In this document: positions 28,148 through 36,350 of the stretch, piece by piece | How positions within the stretch are numbered: position 1 is the first letter of the stretch | How the letters are laid out: each line of letters opens with the position of its first letter | Assembly (NCBI RefSeq): GCF_026460985.1 | Contig: NZ_JAPKNM010000064.1 | Coordinates: 1 to 64,000, forward strand | Length of the DNA stretch: 64,000 nucleotides | Direction: 5' to 3' | Source of the DNA: Sphingomonas sp. | GTDB taxonomy: Bacteria; Pseudomonadota; Alphaproteobacteria; Sphingomonadales; Sphingomonadaceae | Translations under genes and position numbers: made by a program | The notes under the pieces: model-generated | Database searches by the model: none | The model's input: only the letters and a program-made list of their open reading frames with translations | What the model was told of the DNA's origin: nothing

Positions 28148-29641
28148 ATGGAGGAACCTGAAACGACTGCCGGGGCGATGCTCGCAAGCGACTTCGCCAC
28201 GCTCGCCGACCTCATCCGAGCGCATGCCGCCGAGCGCGGCGCCAAGCCCGCGATCATCTTCGGCGACCGCGTCATCAGCTATACCGAGCTCGACCGCGCG
28301 ATGGACCGCATCGCCTACTCGCTCCAGCGCGACGGCGTGGCGCGGGGCCAGGCGGTGGCGATCCTCGGCCCCTCCTCGCTCGATTACGCCCTGGTCTTCC
28401 TCGGCGCGCTCCGGGCCGGCTGCGTCGCCGCGCCGCTCGCTCCCTCGGCCACGCCCGCGCAGCTCGCCGCTATGGTTGCCGACTGCGCCGCGCCGATCCT
28501 CTTCCACGACGCCGCGCACGACATCGACGTACCCGTGCGGAAAGTCGCGCTCGAACGCCTGGACGCGTGGCTCGGCAACGGCACGCCCGCGCCTGTGACC
28601 GTCTCCGCGCACGACCCGTTCAACATCATCTATTCCTCGGGCACCACCGGCACGCCCAAGGGCATCGTCCAGCCGCACGCGATGCGCTGGGTCCATATCA
28701 GCCGCGCGCCGCCGGGCTTCGACCGGGCGGTGACGATGGTCGCCACGCCGCTCTATTCGAACACCACGCTGGTCAGCTTCCTCCCCACGCTCGGCTGGGG
28801 CGGCACAGTGGTGCTGATGGCGAAGTTCGACGCGCGCGACTATCTGGTCCAGGCCGAGAAGCATCGCGGCAGCGTCACCATGCTCGTCCCGGTCCAATAT
28901 CGCCGGATCATGGCCGATCCCGAGTTCGACCGTTTCGACCTCTCCAGCTTCACCCTCAAGACCTGCACCAGCGCGCCCTTCTCCCCCGCGCTCAAGGCGG
29001 ACGTGCTCGCGCGCTGGCCGGGCCTGCTCGTCGAATATTACGGCATGACCGAGGGCGGCGGCACGACGGTCCTCGTCTGCAACGCCCATCCCGACAAGCT
29101 CCACACCGTCGGTAAGCCGATCGAGGGCCACGACATCCGCCTGATCGACGACGCGGGGCGCGAGGTGGCGCAGGGCGAAACCGGCGAAGTCGTCGGCCGC
29201 TCGCCCGCGATGATGACCGGCTATCACGGCCGCTCCGACGCCACCGATGCCGCGGCCTGGCACGACGCGGCCGGCAACCGCTTCATCCGCCACGGCGACA
29301 TCGGCCGCTTCGACGCGGACGGCTTCCTCACCTTGCTCGATCGCAAGAAGGACCTGATCATCTCGGGCGGGTTCAACGTCTATCCTTCCGACCTCGAGGC
29401 GGTGCTGGCGGAGCATCCGGACGTGTCCGACTGCGCGGTGGTCGGCATCCCCTCCGAGCAATGGGGCGAGACCCCGGTCGGCTTCTATGTCGGCGGCGGC
29501 GATCCGGCCGGGATCCTCGCCTGGTGCAACGCGCGCCTCGGCAAGACCCAGCGCGTCGCCGACCTCCGCCGCGTCGACGAGCTCCCCCGCAGCGCGATCG
29601 GCAAGGTGCTCAAGCGCGAGCTGCGCGACCGCCATCTATGA
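28148..29641 (+). CDS. Class I adenylate-forming acyl-CoA ligase
   Basis: A 497-residue AMP-dependent synthetase/ligase. The P-loop motif IYSSGTTGTPKG is at 161-172, with EYYGMTEGGG (A5), RHGDIGRFDADGFLTLLDRKKD (A7-A8) and the C-terminal RSAIGKVLKRELR with the catalytic lysine. It activates an acid to its CoA ester; unlike the 596-residue ligase at 3471 it has no N-terminal extension and is only distantly similar. Its stop overlaps the start of the following thioesterase (ATGA), so ligase and thioesterase are translationally coupled. Confidence 0.92.
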   Translation: MEEPETTAGAMLASDFATLADLIRAHAAERGAKPAIIFGDRVISYTELDRAMDRIAYSLQRDGVARGQAVAILGPSSLDYALVFLGALRAGCVAAPLAPSATPAQLAAMVADCAAPILFHDAAHDIDVPVRKVALERLDAWLGNGTPAPVTVSAHDPFNIIYSSGTTGTPKGIVQPHAMRWVHISRAPPGFDRAVTMVATPLYSNTTLVSFLPTLGWGGTVVLMAKFDARDYLVQAEKHRGSVTMLVPVQYRRIMADPEFDRFDLSSFTLKTCTSAPFSPALKADVLARWPGLLVEYYGMTEGGGTTVLVCNAHPDKLHTVGKPIEGHDIRLIDDAGREVAQGETGEVVGRSPAMMTGYHGRSDATDAAAWHDAAGNRFIRHGDIGRFDADGFLTLLDRKKDLIISGGFNVYPSDLEAVLAEHPDVSDCAVVGIPSEQWGETPVGFYVGGGDPAGILAWCNARLGKTQRVADLRRVDELPRSAIGKVLKRELRDRHL

Positions 29642-30411
29642 CCCCCATCGCCGACATCCTCGCCGCGGCCGAACGCCACGACGCCGGTTTCCGCGCTGCG
29701 ATCCCGGCCGACTGGATGCAGGGCCGCACTGCGTTCGGCGGGCTCTCCGCCGCGCTCGCGCTCCAGGCCGCGCTCGATCTCGAGCCCGACTTGCCCCCGC
29801 TCCGCTCGGCGCAGGTCGCGTTCATCGGCCCGCTCGCCGGCGAGGTCTCCGTAACCGCGACCAGGCTCCGCCGCGGCCGCAACGCCGCCTTCCTCCAGTC
29901 CGACGTGACGTCGGAGGCCGGCCTCGGCCTGCGCGCCACCTTCGTGTTCATGGCCGAGCTCCCTTCGGCGATCGCGCACGACCAGTCGCCTCGCGCCCCT
30001 GCGGCGCCGCCCGCGCCCGACGCCGCGCTCTACACCGGCCCCGAGACCTTCTTCACCGGCAACTTCAACTTCTGGGACCCCAAGGCCGAGCTCGGCGCCG
30101 CCGAATGGCTCCGCTGGGCCCGCCTGCGCGCCCGGGACGGTCTCCACGCGATGGTCGAGCTCATGGCGATCGGCGACGCGCTCCCGCCCGGCGCGTTCAA
30201 GCTCGCCGCCGAGCGCCAGACCCCGCTCAGCTCGCTCAACTGGCAGATCAACTTCCTCGCGCCTGAACCCGCTACCCAGGACGGCTGGTGGCTGCTCAGC
30301 GCCCGCGCCGACGCCGCGCATCACGGCTATAGCAGCCAGCGCATGGCGATCTGGAACGCCGCCGGCGAACCCGTGGCCGAGGCGGTACAGGGCGTCGCCA
30401 TTTTTGGCTGA
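29638..30411 (+). CDS. Acyl-CoA thioesterase-like double-hotdog protein
   Basis: A 257-residue protein: WMQGRTAFGGLSAALALQAAL (first hotdog helix) and RSAQVAFIGPLAGEVSVTA; in the second half LNWQINFLAPEP, WWLLSARADAAHHGYSSQRMAIWNAAGEPVAEA. This is the TesB-like (4HBT_3) architecture, but shorter than and not closely related to the tesB gene at 11505. It probably hydrolyses a CoA thioester. The ATG overlaps the ligase stop by 4 bp. The last residues VAIFG and stop are followed 12 bp later by a near-identical DNA copy of that end (30426-30447). Confidence 0.85.
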   Translation: MTPIADILAAAERHDAGFRAAIPADWMQGRTAFGGLSAALALQAALDLEPDLPPLRSAQVAFIGPLAGEVSVTATRLRRGRNAAFLQSDVTSEAGLGLRATFVFMAELPSAIAHDQSPRAPAAPPAPDAALYTGPETFFTGNFNFWDPKAELGAAEWLRWARLRARDGLHAMVELMAIGDALPPGAFKLAAERQTPLSSLNWQINFLAPEPATQDGWWLLSARADAAHHGYSSQRMAIWNAAGEPVAEAVQGVAIFG

Positions 30412-30447
30412 GCCCCACAAAGGACGCGTCGCCATCTTCGGCTGAGC
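30392..30447. repeat. Direct repeat of the thioesterase 3' end
   Basis: Two 22-bp copies beginning GCGTCGCCAT and ending GGCTGAGC (30392-30413 and 30426-30447) differ at two positions. The first is the end of the gene including its stop; the second lies just downstream and would also encode VAIFG-stop. It looks like a small tandem duplication. Confidence 0.7.
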
Positions 30448-30560
30448 TTCGCGACAATTTGCGACAACTTGAACGCCGACTGACAAACCCGTGCGACAGC
30501 CCCGGGGCAAAAGGCGTACAGTCGCGGCACGGACCGTGCACTATGCTGGAGTTTCGTACC

Positions 30561-31031
30561 ATGAAGAAGACCATCGCAGCCGCGCTGCTCGCCACGGGTC
30601 TGCTCGCCGGCGCCGCTTTCGCCGCGCAACAGACCTCTGCCCCCACCCCCGCGCCCCAGGACCGCATGAGCGGCGGCAATCCGCTCAAGCTCGCCGACGC
30701 CAATAACGACGGCGCCGTCACCAAGGCCGAGATGCTCGCCGATGTCGACGCGCGCTTCGCCAAGCTCGACGCCAACAAGGACGGCAAGATCAGCAAGGAC
30801 GAACGTCCCGGCGGCGACGGTGCCGGCCGCGGCGGCCGGATGCTGAGCCGGATCGATACCGACGGCGACGGCGCGATCTCGCTCGACGAGCAGCGCGCCC
30901 AGGCCACGCGCCGCTTCGAGCGGGTCGACGCCAACAAGGACGGCACGATCGACCAGGCCGAACGCGACGCCGCGCGCGACAAGATGCGCGCCCGGATGGA
31001 GCGCCGCGGCGCGGCGCCCGACGCGAACTGA
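30561..31031 (+). CDS. Secreted EF-hand calcium-binding protein
   Basis: A 156-residue protein with an N-terminal signal peptide (MKKTIAAALLATGLLAGAA, cleavage near FAAQ). It has four canonical EF-hand loops: DANNDGAVTKAE, DANKDGKISKDE, DTDGDGAISLDE and DANKDGTIDQAE. Each keeps Asp at positions 1, 3/5 and Glu at 12, so all four should bind Ca2+. It probably acts in the periplasm. Start chosen from GGAG 9 nt upstream. A strong terminator follows (31041-31084), so it is a separate unit from the two-component system downstream, although the trio may be functionally linked as a Ca2+/envelope sensor. Confidence 0.9.
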   Translation: MKKTIAAALLATGLLAGAAFAAQQTSAPTPAPQDRMSGGNPLKLADANNDGAVTKAEMLADVDARFAKLDANKDGKISKDERPGGDGAGRGGRMLSRIDTDGDGAISLDEQRAQATRRFERVDANKDGTIDQAERDAARDKMRARMERRGAAPDAN

Positions 31032-31040
31032 CCACCGCCT

Positions 31041-31084
31041 GTGCCGGGCGGCCCCTCCTCCTCTCGCCGCCCGGCACTTCTTTT
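31041..31084 (+). terminator. Rho-independent terminator after the EF-hand gene
   Basis: Perfect 12-bp stem GTGCCGGGCGGC/GCCGCCCGGCAC with a 13-nt loop, followed by TTCTTTT. It ends the EF-hand transcript 28 bp before the response-regulator ATG. Confidence 0.85.
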
Positions 31085-31111
31085 CGCCACCGGAGACGTT
31101 ACGGTCGCAGC

Positions 31112-31831
31112 ATGTCCGAAGCCCCCCATCTCCTCCTTGTCGACGACGAACGCTCGATCCGCGAGCCGCTCGCGCAATATCTCACCAAGCAGGGATTCCG
31201 CGTGACGCAGGCCGGCGACGCGGAGGGCGCACGCGCGCGGATGGCGGCCTATGCGATCGATCTCGTCATCCTCGACATCATGATGCCGGGCGAGGACGGC
31301 CTCAGCCTGTGCCGCCACATCCGCGAGACCGGCGAGACGCCGGTGATCCTGCTCACCGCGCGCAGCGAGGAGACCGACCGGATCGTCGGGCTCGAAATGG
31401 GCGCCGACGATTATGTCGTGAAGCCGTTCAGTCCCCGCGAGCTCGCCGCGCGGATCAAGGTCATCCTCCGCCGCATGGCCGCGGGCGGCGCCAAGCAGCA
31501 TGCGCCCGAGACCGGCAGCTTCTCCTTCGCCGGCTGGGTGCTCAAGACCGGCGAGCGCGCCCTGGTCGACCGCGAAGGCGTGTCGGTCCCGCTCTCCACC
31601 GGCGAGTACAACCTCCTCCACGCATTGGTCACCCGCCCGCGCCAGGTCCTCACCCGCGACCAGCTGCTCGACCTGACCCAGGGCCGCGAAGCCGCCGCCT
31701 TCGATCGCGCGATCGACAACCAGGTCAGCCGCCTCAGGAAGAAGATCGAGCCCGACGCCAGGAACCCCACCCTGATCAAGACCGTCTGGGGCGGCGGCTA
31801 CACCCTCGCCGCCGAGGTGACGCGGCTTTGA
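31112..31831 (+). CDS. OmpR-family response regulator
   Basis: A 239-residue protein. Receiver domain 1-120 has the acidic pair DD11-12, the phospho-acceptor Asp55 (VILDIMMPGEDG), TAR switch residue and Lys in VVKPFSP. The winged-helix OmpR/PhoB DNA-binding domain occupies about 140-235 (STGEYNLLHALV, FDRAIDNQVSRLRKKIE, LIKTVWGGGYTL). It pairs with the histidine kinase at 32028, from which it is separated by a 155-bp repeat element. Stimulus unknown; the upstream secreted Ca2+-binding protein is a possible clue. Confidence 0.95.
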   Translation: MSEAPHLLLVDDERSIREPLAQYLTKQGFRVTQAGDAEGARARMAAYAIDLVILDIMMPGEDGLSLCRHIRETGETPVILLTARSEETDRIVGLEMGADDYVVKPFSPRELAARIKVILRRMAAGGAKQHAPETGSFSFAGWVLKTGERALVDREGVSVPLSTGEYNLLHALVTRPRQVLTRDQLLDLTQGREAAAFDRAIDNQVSRLRKKIEPDARNPTLIKTVWGGGYTLAAEVTRL

Positions 31832-31849
31832 GTCCCCTCGCCTTTCAGC

Positions 31850-32004
31850 CTCCCCTCCCTGCAAGGGAGGGGCGGGGGGTGGGTGCGCGCGTCTGCGCGC
31901 TCAAAAAGACTCATTCCGCGCCTCGTCAGAACGCGCCGGCCGGGGCATCGAGCCCCGCCCGACGCGGAACCCACCCCTTAATCCCCTCCCTTGCAGGGAG
32001 GGGA
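31850..32004. repeat. Repeat family C, between response regulator and kinase genes
   Basis: Ends in inverted CCCCTCCCTGCAAGGGAGGG-type hairpins. The interior TGGGTGCGCGCGTCTGCGCG followed by CTCAAAAAGACTCATT is shared with the copy at 35351-35497, and CATCGAGCCCCGCC is shared in the right half. Confidence 0.85.
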
Positions 32005-32027
32005 GTTCCCAGCGGCAAGCCCATCGC

Positions 32028-33350
32028 ATGACCCGCTTCCTCCCCCGCTCCCTCGCCGGCCAGATGGCGCTGCTGATCGCGGTCGCCCTCTTCACCGCGC
32101 AGGCGCTCAACTTCACCATCGCCGTGCGCGACCGCGCGCAGTTCCGGCTCGCCTATGCCGCGCAGCAGGCGACCACCCGCATCGTCGACGCGCTCGAACG
32201 CGAGCGGATCAGCGGTCGCCTGCTCGCGCCGGACCGCGGTCGCGTCCGCCGCGTCGCCGCCAACCCGATCCCGCCCGCGCTCGAACGCCGGAACGAAGTC
32301 GCCGACGAGGTGCGGAGCCAGCTGGCCGAGGCCGGGATTTCCTTTCGCAGCATCGACACCGGGATCCGTCCGCTCGCCGCGGAGGAAAAGCGCGATCGCA
32401 AGCGTCCCGGTCCCGGCGCCGTCCTCGTCGTCGCGATCGAGCAGCCCGGCAAGGGCTGGCTGACGGTCAATGCGCCCTGGGTCCGGCCCGATCGCCGATT
32501 GATCGCGGCGCTGACCTTCCAGACGTTGATCCTCTACGTCATCATCCTGCTGCCGGTGATGTGGATCGTCCGCCGCATCTCGAAGCCGCTGCGCTCGCTG
32601 GCGGGCGCCGCGCGCGCCTTCCGTCCCGGCGATGGCGCCACGCCGCTCGAGGAGCGCGGCCCCAGCGACGTTCGCGCCGTGATCGCCGCCTACAATGCGC
32701 TCAGCCTGCGCGTGAACGCGATGCTCGACGAGAAGGACCGCATGCTCGGCGCGATCGGCCACGATCTGCGCACGCCGCTCGCCGCTTTGCGCGTCCGCAT
32801 CGAATCGGTCGAGGACGACGACGACCGCAACCGCATGGCCGACACGATCGACGAGATGAACCGCACGCTCGACGACATCCTCTCGCTGGCGCGGCTGGGT
32901 CGGCCCAGCGAGCCGCCCATCGATGTCGACCTCGCCGCGCTGATCGACGCGGTGGTCGACGATTTCCGCGATCTCGACCACGACGTCGCGTTCGAGGAAG
33001 CGCCGCGGCTCAAGATGCACCTGCGCCCCTCGCTGATGCGACGCGCGGTCCGCAACCTGATCGAGAACGCAGTCAAATATGGCGGCGGCGCCGAGGTGCG
33101 GCTGCTGGCCGGCGAGAGCACCGTCGCGATCGAGGTCGCCGATCGCGGCCCCGGTATCCCGGCCGACAAGCTCGCCGCCGTCTTCGATCCCTTCACCAGG
33201 CTCGAGACCTCGCGCAACCGCGAGACCGGCGGCATCGGCCTCGGCCTCGCGCTCGCCCGGGCGATCGTCGCCGACGCCCGCGGCGACATCACCCTGGCCA
33301 ACCGCGAAGGCGGCGGCCTCACCGCGACGATCACCCTGCCGCGCAGCTGA
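32028..33350 (+). CDS. Sensor histidine kinase, EnvZ-like
   Basis: A 440-residue membrane kinase. TM1 is about 11-30 and TM2 about 161-181 (LTFQTLILYVIILLPVMW), with a 130-residue periplasmic domain between them. HAMP follows at about 182-235. HisKA has the phospho-acceptor His245 in AIGHDLRTPLA, then HATPase_c with the N box NLIENAVKYG, G1 DRGPGIP and G2 GGIGLGLALARAI. It phosphorylates the 31112 regulator. The ATG at 32028 lacks a strong ribosome-binding site; the nearest purine-rich stretch, GGGAGGGGAG, belongs to the upstream repeat about 20 nt away. Confidence 0.95.
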   Translation: MTRFLPRSLAGQMALLIAVALFTAQALNFTIAVRDRAQFRLAYAAQQATTRIVDALERERISGRLLAPDRGRVRRVAANPIPPALERRNEVADEVRSQLAEAGISFRSIDTGIRPLAAEEKRDRKRPGPGAVLVVAIEQPGKGWLTVNAPWVRPDRRLIAALTFQTLILYVIILLPVMWIVRRISKPLRSLAGAARAFRPGDGATPLEERGPSDVRAVIAAYNALSLRVNAMLDEKDRMLGAIGHDLRTPLAALRVRIESVEDDDDRNRMADTIDEMNRTLDDILSLARLGRPSEPPIDVDLAALIDAVVDDFRDLDHDVAFEEAPRLKMHLRPSLMRRAVRNLIENAVKYGGGAEVRLLAGESTVAIEVADRGPGIPADKLAAVFDPFTRLETSRNRETGGIGLGLALARAIVADARGDITLANREGGGLTATITLPRS

Positions 33351-33370
33351 GCGCGGGCGTTCCCGCCCTT

Positions 33371-33535
33371 CCCCTCTCCCATAGGGAGAGGGTTGCGCAG
33401 ACTTAGGTCTTGCGAAGCAAGGCCTTAGTCGGAGCTGGGTGAGGGGTTTCACCCTCCCGATAGTCCGGGAACCCCTCACCAAGCTACGCTAGGCGGCAAG
33501 CCGCCAAGCTTCGCTACCTCTCCCTAAGGGAGAGG
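33371..33535. repeat. Repeat family D
   Basis: Outer arms CCTCTCCCATAGGGAGAGG and CCTCTCCCTAAGGGAGAGG. Inside are shorter dyads GCGGCAAGCCGC and CTTGCGAAGCAAG, and GTGAGGGGTTTCACCC facing GGGAACCCCTCACC. It fills the gap between the convergent kinase and DUF6894 genes. A degenerate relative lies at about 36351-36470. Confidence 0.8.
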
Positions 33536-33556
33536 AATGCAGAACGGCTGACCATC

Positions 33557-33796
33557 CTACGATATCTGCCGCGCCACATCCGCGAGCAGGATGCGCGCCA
33601 CCGTCCGATGCCGCTCGTCCTCGATGTCCAGGCTGCCATGCACGTCCAGCGGCGCCTCACGTATCCGGCTATGAAGCATGACGCGCGCCGCCGAATGCGC
33701 TTCGGCAAGCGCGCTGGTCAGGTCGGGAAACTCCCCGCCCCGCTCGACATGGGGGACCGCGTTGCTTGTCCGCAGCTGGAAGTAATAATGCGGCAT
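33557..33796 (-). CDS. DUF6894-type small protein
   Basis: A 79-residue protein starting MPHYYFQLRTSN, then GGEFPDLTSALAEAHSAARVML and a C-terminal LDIEDERHRTVARILLADV. The pattern (aromatic-rich first strand, D.xx.A..EA...AR helix) is that of the small DUF6894 proteins common in alphaproteobacteria; function unknown. No signal peptide. It is a single gene convergent with the kinase and divergent from the RTX gene. Confidence 0.8.
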   Translation of the reverse strand: MPHYYFQLRTSNAVPHVERGGEFPDLTSALAEAHSAARVMLHSRIREAPLDVHGSLDIEDERHRTVARILLADVARQIS

Positions 33797-33867
33797 AGAG
33801 GCAAAATGCGCGGGAAATCCGCTGGTTGCAGCGATCGATCCGGATCGGCGCGATTTTGTCCAACACC

Positions 33868-33938
33868 CGTCACCCCGGCGAAAGCCGGGGCCTCAGGCCA
33901 CGTGCCCGCCGCGCGAGATCCCGACTTTCGCTTGGACG
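33868..33938. repeat. Palindromic repeat family A', degenerate
   Basis: Left arm intact (CGTCACCCCGGCGAAAGCCG), right arm worn (ATCCCGACTTTCGCTTGGACG). It lies upstream of the RTX/cadherin-like gene. Confidence 0.7.
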
Positions 33939-34027
33939 AAGAAATGCGTGACGCCCCCGCCGTTCATAAATCAGCAACAAGCTTTGGCGAGCATGCGGCA
34001 CGTTGATAGCAAGAGGGGGATGTAATC

Positions 34028-35323
34028 ATGGCGATGCACTATTGGTCTTCCTTGGATACGGAAGAATCTGGACTTCTGGCGTTTCTGCGGAACGACGCCG
34101 TCAGCGGCGGCCGGACATTCAAGGCTGCGGAACCGGCCGCGGATGATCTGTCGACCACCAGCACGCTCGACGCGGAAGAAACGGTGACGATCACTTCCGA
34201 AAACGGCGCCGATGCCGCCACTCTGGTCTGGACCGAGAACCGGGTCGGCCACATCACGCGCGTCGAGGCGACCGGCGACGTGGGTTCGGGCATCGTCTAT
34301 TCGATCCTGGGCGGGGCGGATGCCGCCCTGTTCGAGATCGATGCGGTCTCGGGCGTGCTCCGCTTCGCCTGGAACGCGGATCCCGATTACGAGGCCCCCG
34401 CCGATGCGGACGGCGACAATCGCTACGAAGTCGTGGTCGCCGCAAGCAACGGCGTCGATACCGACGAGCAGGCGCTGACCGTGCGGGTCTACAACGCCAA
34501 CGAGGCGCCGAGCTTCACGTCCTTCGGCGGCGCATCTTCGGCATCGCTGACGGTCTCGGAGAACAGCGTGATCGTCGCGACGGTCGCCGCGGTCGATCCG
34601 GAAGGCCTTCCCAACCCGCCTTATGCGATCGCGGGCGGCGCCGATGCCGCCCTGTTCACGGTCAATCCGTGGAACGGCCTGGTGACCTTCCGCGCCGCGC
34701 CCGATTTCGAGGCGCCGGCCGATGCCGGCGGCAACAACGTCTACGACGTCATCGTGCGCGCGAGCGACGGCACCAACATCGTCACCCAGGCGCTCGCGGT
34801 GACGGTGTCCAACGTCGCGGTCGAATCGACCTTCACCGGCACGGCCTCGAGCAACACCCTCACCGGCACCACGGACGCCGACACGATCGCGGGGCTCGCC
34901 GGCGGCGACACCTTGTTCGGGCTCGACGGGACGGACCTGCTCGACGGCGGCACCGGCAGCGACACTTTGGTCGGCGGCGCCGGGGTGGACCACTTCCTCG
35001 GCGGTGCGAACAACGACGTGTTCCGCTTCGACGCGCTCACCGATTCGAGCGCGGGCACCCCGGATATGATCTTCGACTTCAGCCGCGGCCAGGGCGACCG
35101 GATCTCGGTGACCAATATCGACGCCGACCTGCTTCTCGCCGGCAACCAGAATTTCGCCTTCCTGGGCGCGAACGCCTTCACCGGCGTCGCCGGGCAGCTC
35201 CGCTACGAGAAGAGTGGCGGCTACACCTTCGTGTACGCGGACGCCGACGGGGACGCCGTCGCAGACTTCCAGCTCCAGGTGAACGGCGAGCTCAACCTCT
35301 ACAGCTCGGACTTCCTGCTTTAG
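34028..35323 (+). CDS. RTX/cadherin-like secreted calcium-binding protein (type I secretion substrate)
   Basis: A 431-residue acidic protein without a Sec signal peptide. Two cadherin-like repeats, about 85-160 and 175-255, share GGADAALF and DxEAPADAxGxNxYxVxV. A hemolysin-type Ca2+-binding stretch follows at about 280-335 (GLAGGDTLFGLDGTDLLDGGTG, GGAGVDHFLGG, NNDVFRF). The serralysin-type C-terminal domain (DMIFDFSRGQGDRISV ... DFLL) carries the uncleaved secretion signal. No ABC/HlyD/TolC exporter genes are in the window, so it must use one encoded elsewhere. No catalytic domain is seen; an adhesive or surface role is inference. GGGGGATGTAATC precedes the ATG. Confidence 0.88.
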   Translation: MAMHYWSSLDTEESGLLAFLRNDAVSGGRTFKAAEPAADDLSTTSTLDAEETVTITSENGADAATLVWTENRVGHITRVEATGDVGSGIVYSILGGADAALFEIDAVSGVLRFAWNADPDYEAPADADGDNRYEVVVAASNGVDTDEQALTVRVYNANEAPSFTSFGGASSASLTVSENSVIVATVAAVDPEGLPNPPYAIAGGADAALFTVNPWNGLVTFRAAPDFEAPADAGGNNVYDVIVRASDGTNIVTQALAVTVSNVAVESTFTGTASSNTLTGTTDADTIAGLAGGDTLFGLDGTDLLDGGTGSDTLVGGAGVDHFLGGANNDVFRFDALTDSSAGTPDMIFDFSRGQGDRISVTNIDADLLLAGNQNFAFLGANAFTGVAGQLRYEKSGGYTFVYADADGDAVADFQLQVNGELNLYSSDFLL

Positions 35324-35350
35324 GGCGGGGGCGGCATTCAGCTGCAATAG

Positions 35351-35497
35351 CCCCTCCCTGCAAGGGAGGGGTTGGGGGTGGGTGCGCGCGTCTGCGCGCT
35401 CAAAAAGACTCATTGCCGACGGGAAGAAGCATCGGACGAGGCATCGAGCCTCGCCCAATGCTACCCACCCCTTGATCCCCTCCCTGAAGGGAGGGGA
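35351..35497. repeat. Repeat family C, second copy
   Basis: Shares hairpin ends and the interior TGGGTGCGCGCGTCTGCGCG followed by CTCAAAAAGACTCATT with 31850-32004. It is followed by GAATGTCGATGCACCC, the same GAATGTCGAT flank seen beside family B copies. Confidence 0.85.
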
Positions 35498-35528
35498 AAA
35501 CCCGAATGTCGATGCACCCAGTCGGACG

Positions 35529-35562
35529 AAAAACGCCGGCGGGGGTCTGACCCCCACCGGCG
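35529..35562 (-). terminator. Rho-independent terminator of ndk
   Basis: On the minus strand, CGCCGGTGGGGG-TCAG-ACCCCCGCCGGCG is followed by TTTTT. It lies 38 bp beyond the ndk stop. Confidence 0.85.
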
Positions 35563-35600
35563 CTTTCACTCTCACCATCGCCCCGAAGGGCGAAGCGCAA

Positions 35601-36023
35601 TCAGCCGACGATCTCTTCCGGCTTGAAGAAATAGGCGATCTCGATCGCCGCATTCTCGTCCGAGTCCGAGCCGTGCACCGAGTTCGCCTCGATCGATTCC
35701 GCCAGCTCCTTGCGGATCGTGCCGGGCTCGGCGTTGGCCGGGTTGGTCGCGCCCATGATGTCGCGGTTGCGCTGCATCGCGTTCTCGCCCTCGAGCACCT
35801 GCACCACCACCGGGCCCGAGATCATGAAGGTGACCAGGTCGTTGAAGAAGGGGCGCTCCTTGTGCACCGCGTAAAAGCCCTCGGCCTGCTCGCGGGTCAT
35901 CTGGATGCGCTTCGAGGCGACGACGCGCAGGCCGCCGTCCTCGAGCATCTTGGTGACCGCACCGGTCAGGTTGCGGCGGGTGGCATCGGGCTTGATGATC
36001 GAAAAGGTCCGGGTCGCGGCCAT
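35601..36023 (-). CDS. ndk: Nucleoside diphosphate kinase
   Basis: A 140-residue enzyme that transfers the terminal phosphate of ATP to (d)NDPs through a phosphohistidine. [14 protein letters not shown] at the N-terminus, the [14 protein letters not shown] nucleotide-binding loop and the catalytic His117 in NSVHGSDS are all conserved. Length matches the bacterial family (about 140). AGGAG is 10 nt before the ATG. Single gene with its own terminator. Confidence 0.97.
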   Translation of the reverse strand: MAATRTFSIIKPDATRRNLTGAVTKMLEDGGLRVVASKRIQMTREQAEGFYAVHKERPFFNDLVTFMISGPVVVQVLEGENAMQRNRDIMGATNPANAEPGTIRKELAESIEANSVHGSDSDENAAIEIAYFFKPEEIVG

Positions 36024-36170
36024 GGCCGTGCGGCTCCTGTCTTTAGGTTGTGGAAAGTCGCGGGCTCCCTAGTCCGGGCGTGCCCTCTATGCAAGCCGCG
36101 CCCCGCCTTTGCGCGTATAGACGTTCAACCTCTATCTTCCCTCGCCCCCTGAAAGGGGAGTGCGAGGTCG

Positions 36171-36350
36171 GATCGACATTCAGGCGAGCGAGGCGTTTCA
36201 ATCCTCCCCCGTCAGGGGGAGGTGGCGCGCGCAGCGTGACGGAGGGGGCGGAAGCACTGCACTCCATTGGAGAGGGTGCTGCTTACCTCCCCCTCCGACG
36301 CCTTCGGCGCCACCTCCCCCTGGCGGGGGAGGATTTTGAATGTCGATCCG
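36171..36350. repeat. Palindromic repeat family B, extended copy
   Basis: The outermost bases form an inverted pair GATCGACATTCA / TGAATGTCGATC (the latter with one inserted base context). Inside are terminal CCTCCCCC/GGGGGAGG hairpins and internal GACGCCTTCGGCGCC-type dyads. Nested palindromes span about 180 bp. Confidence 0.85.
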
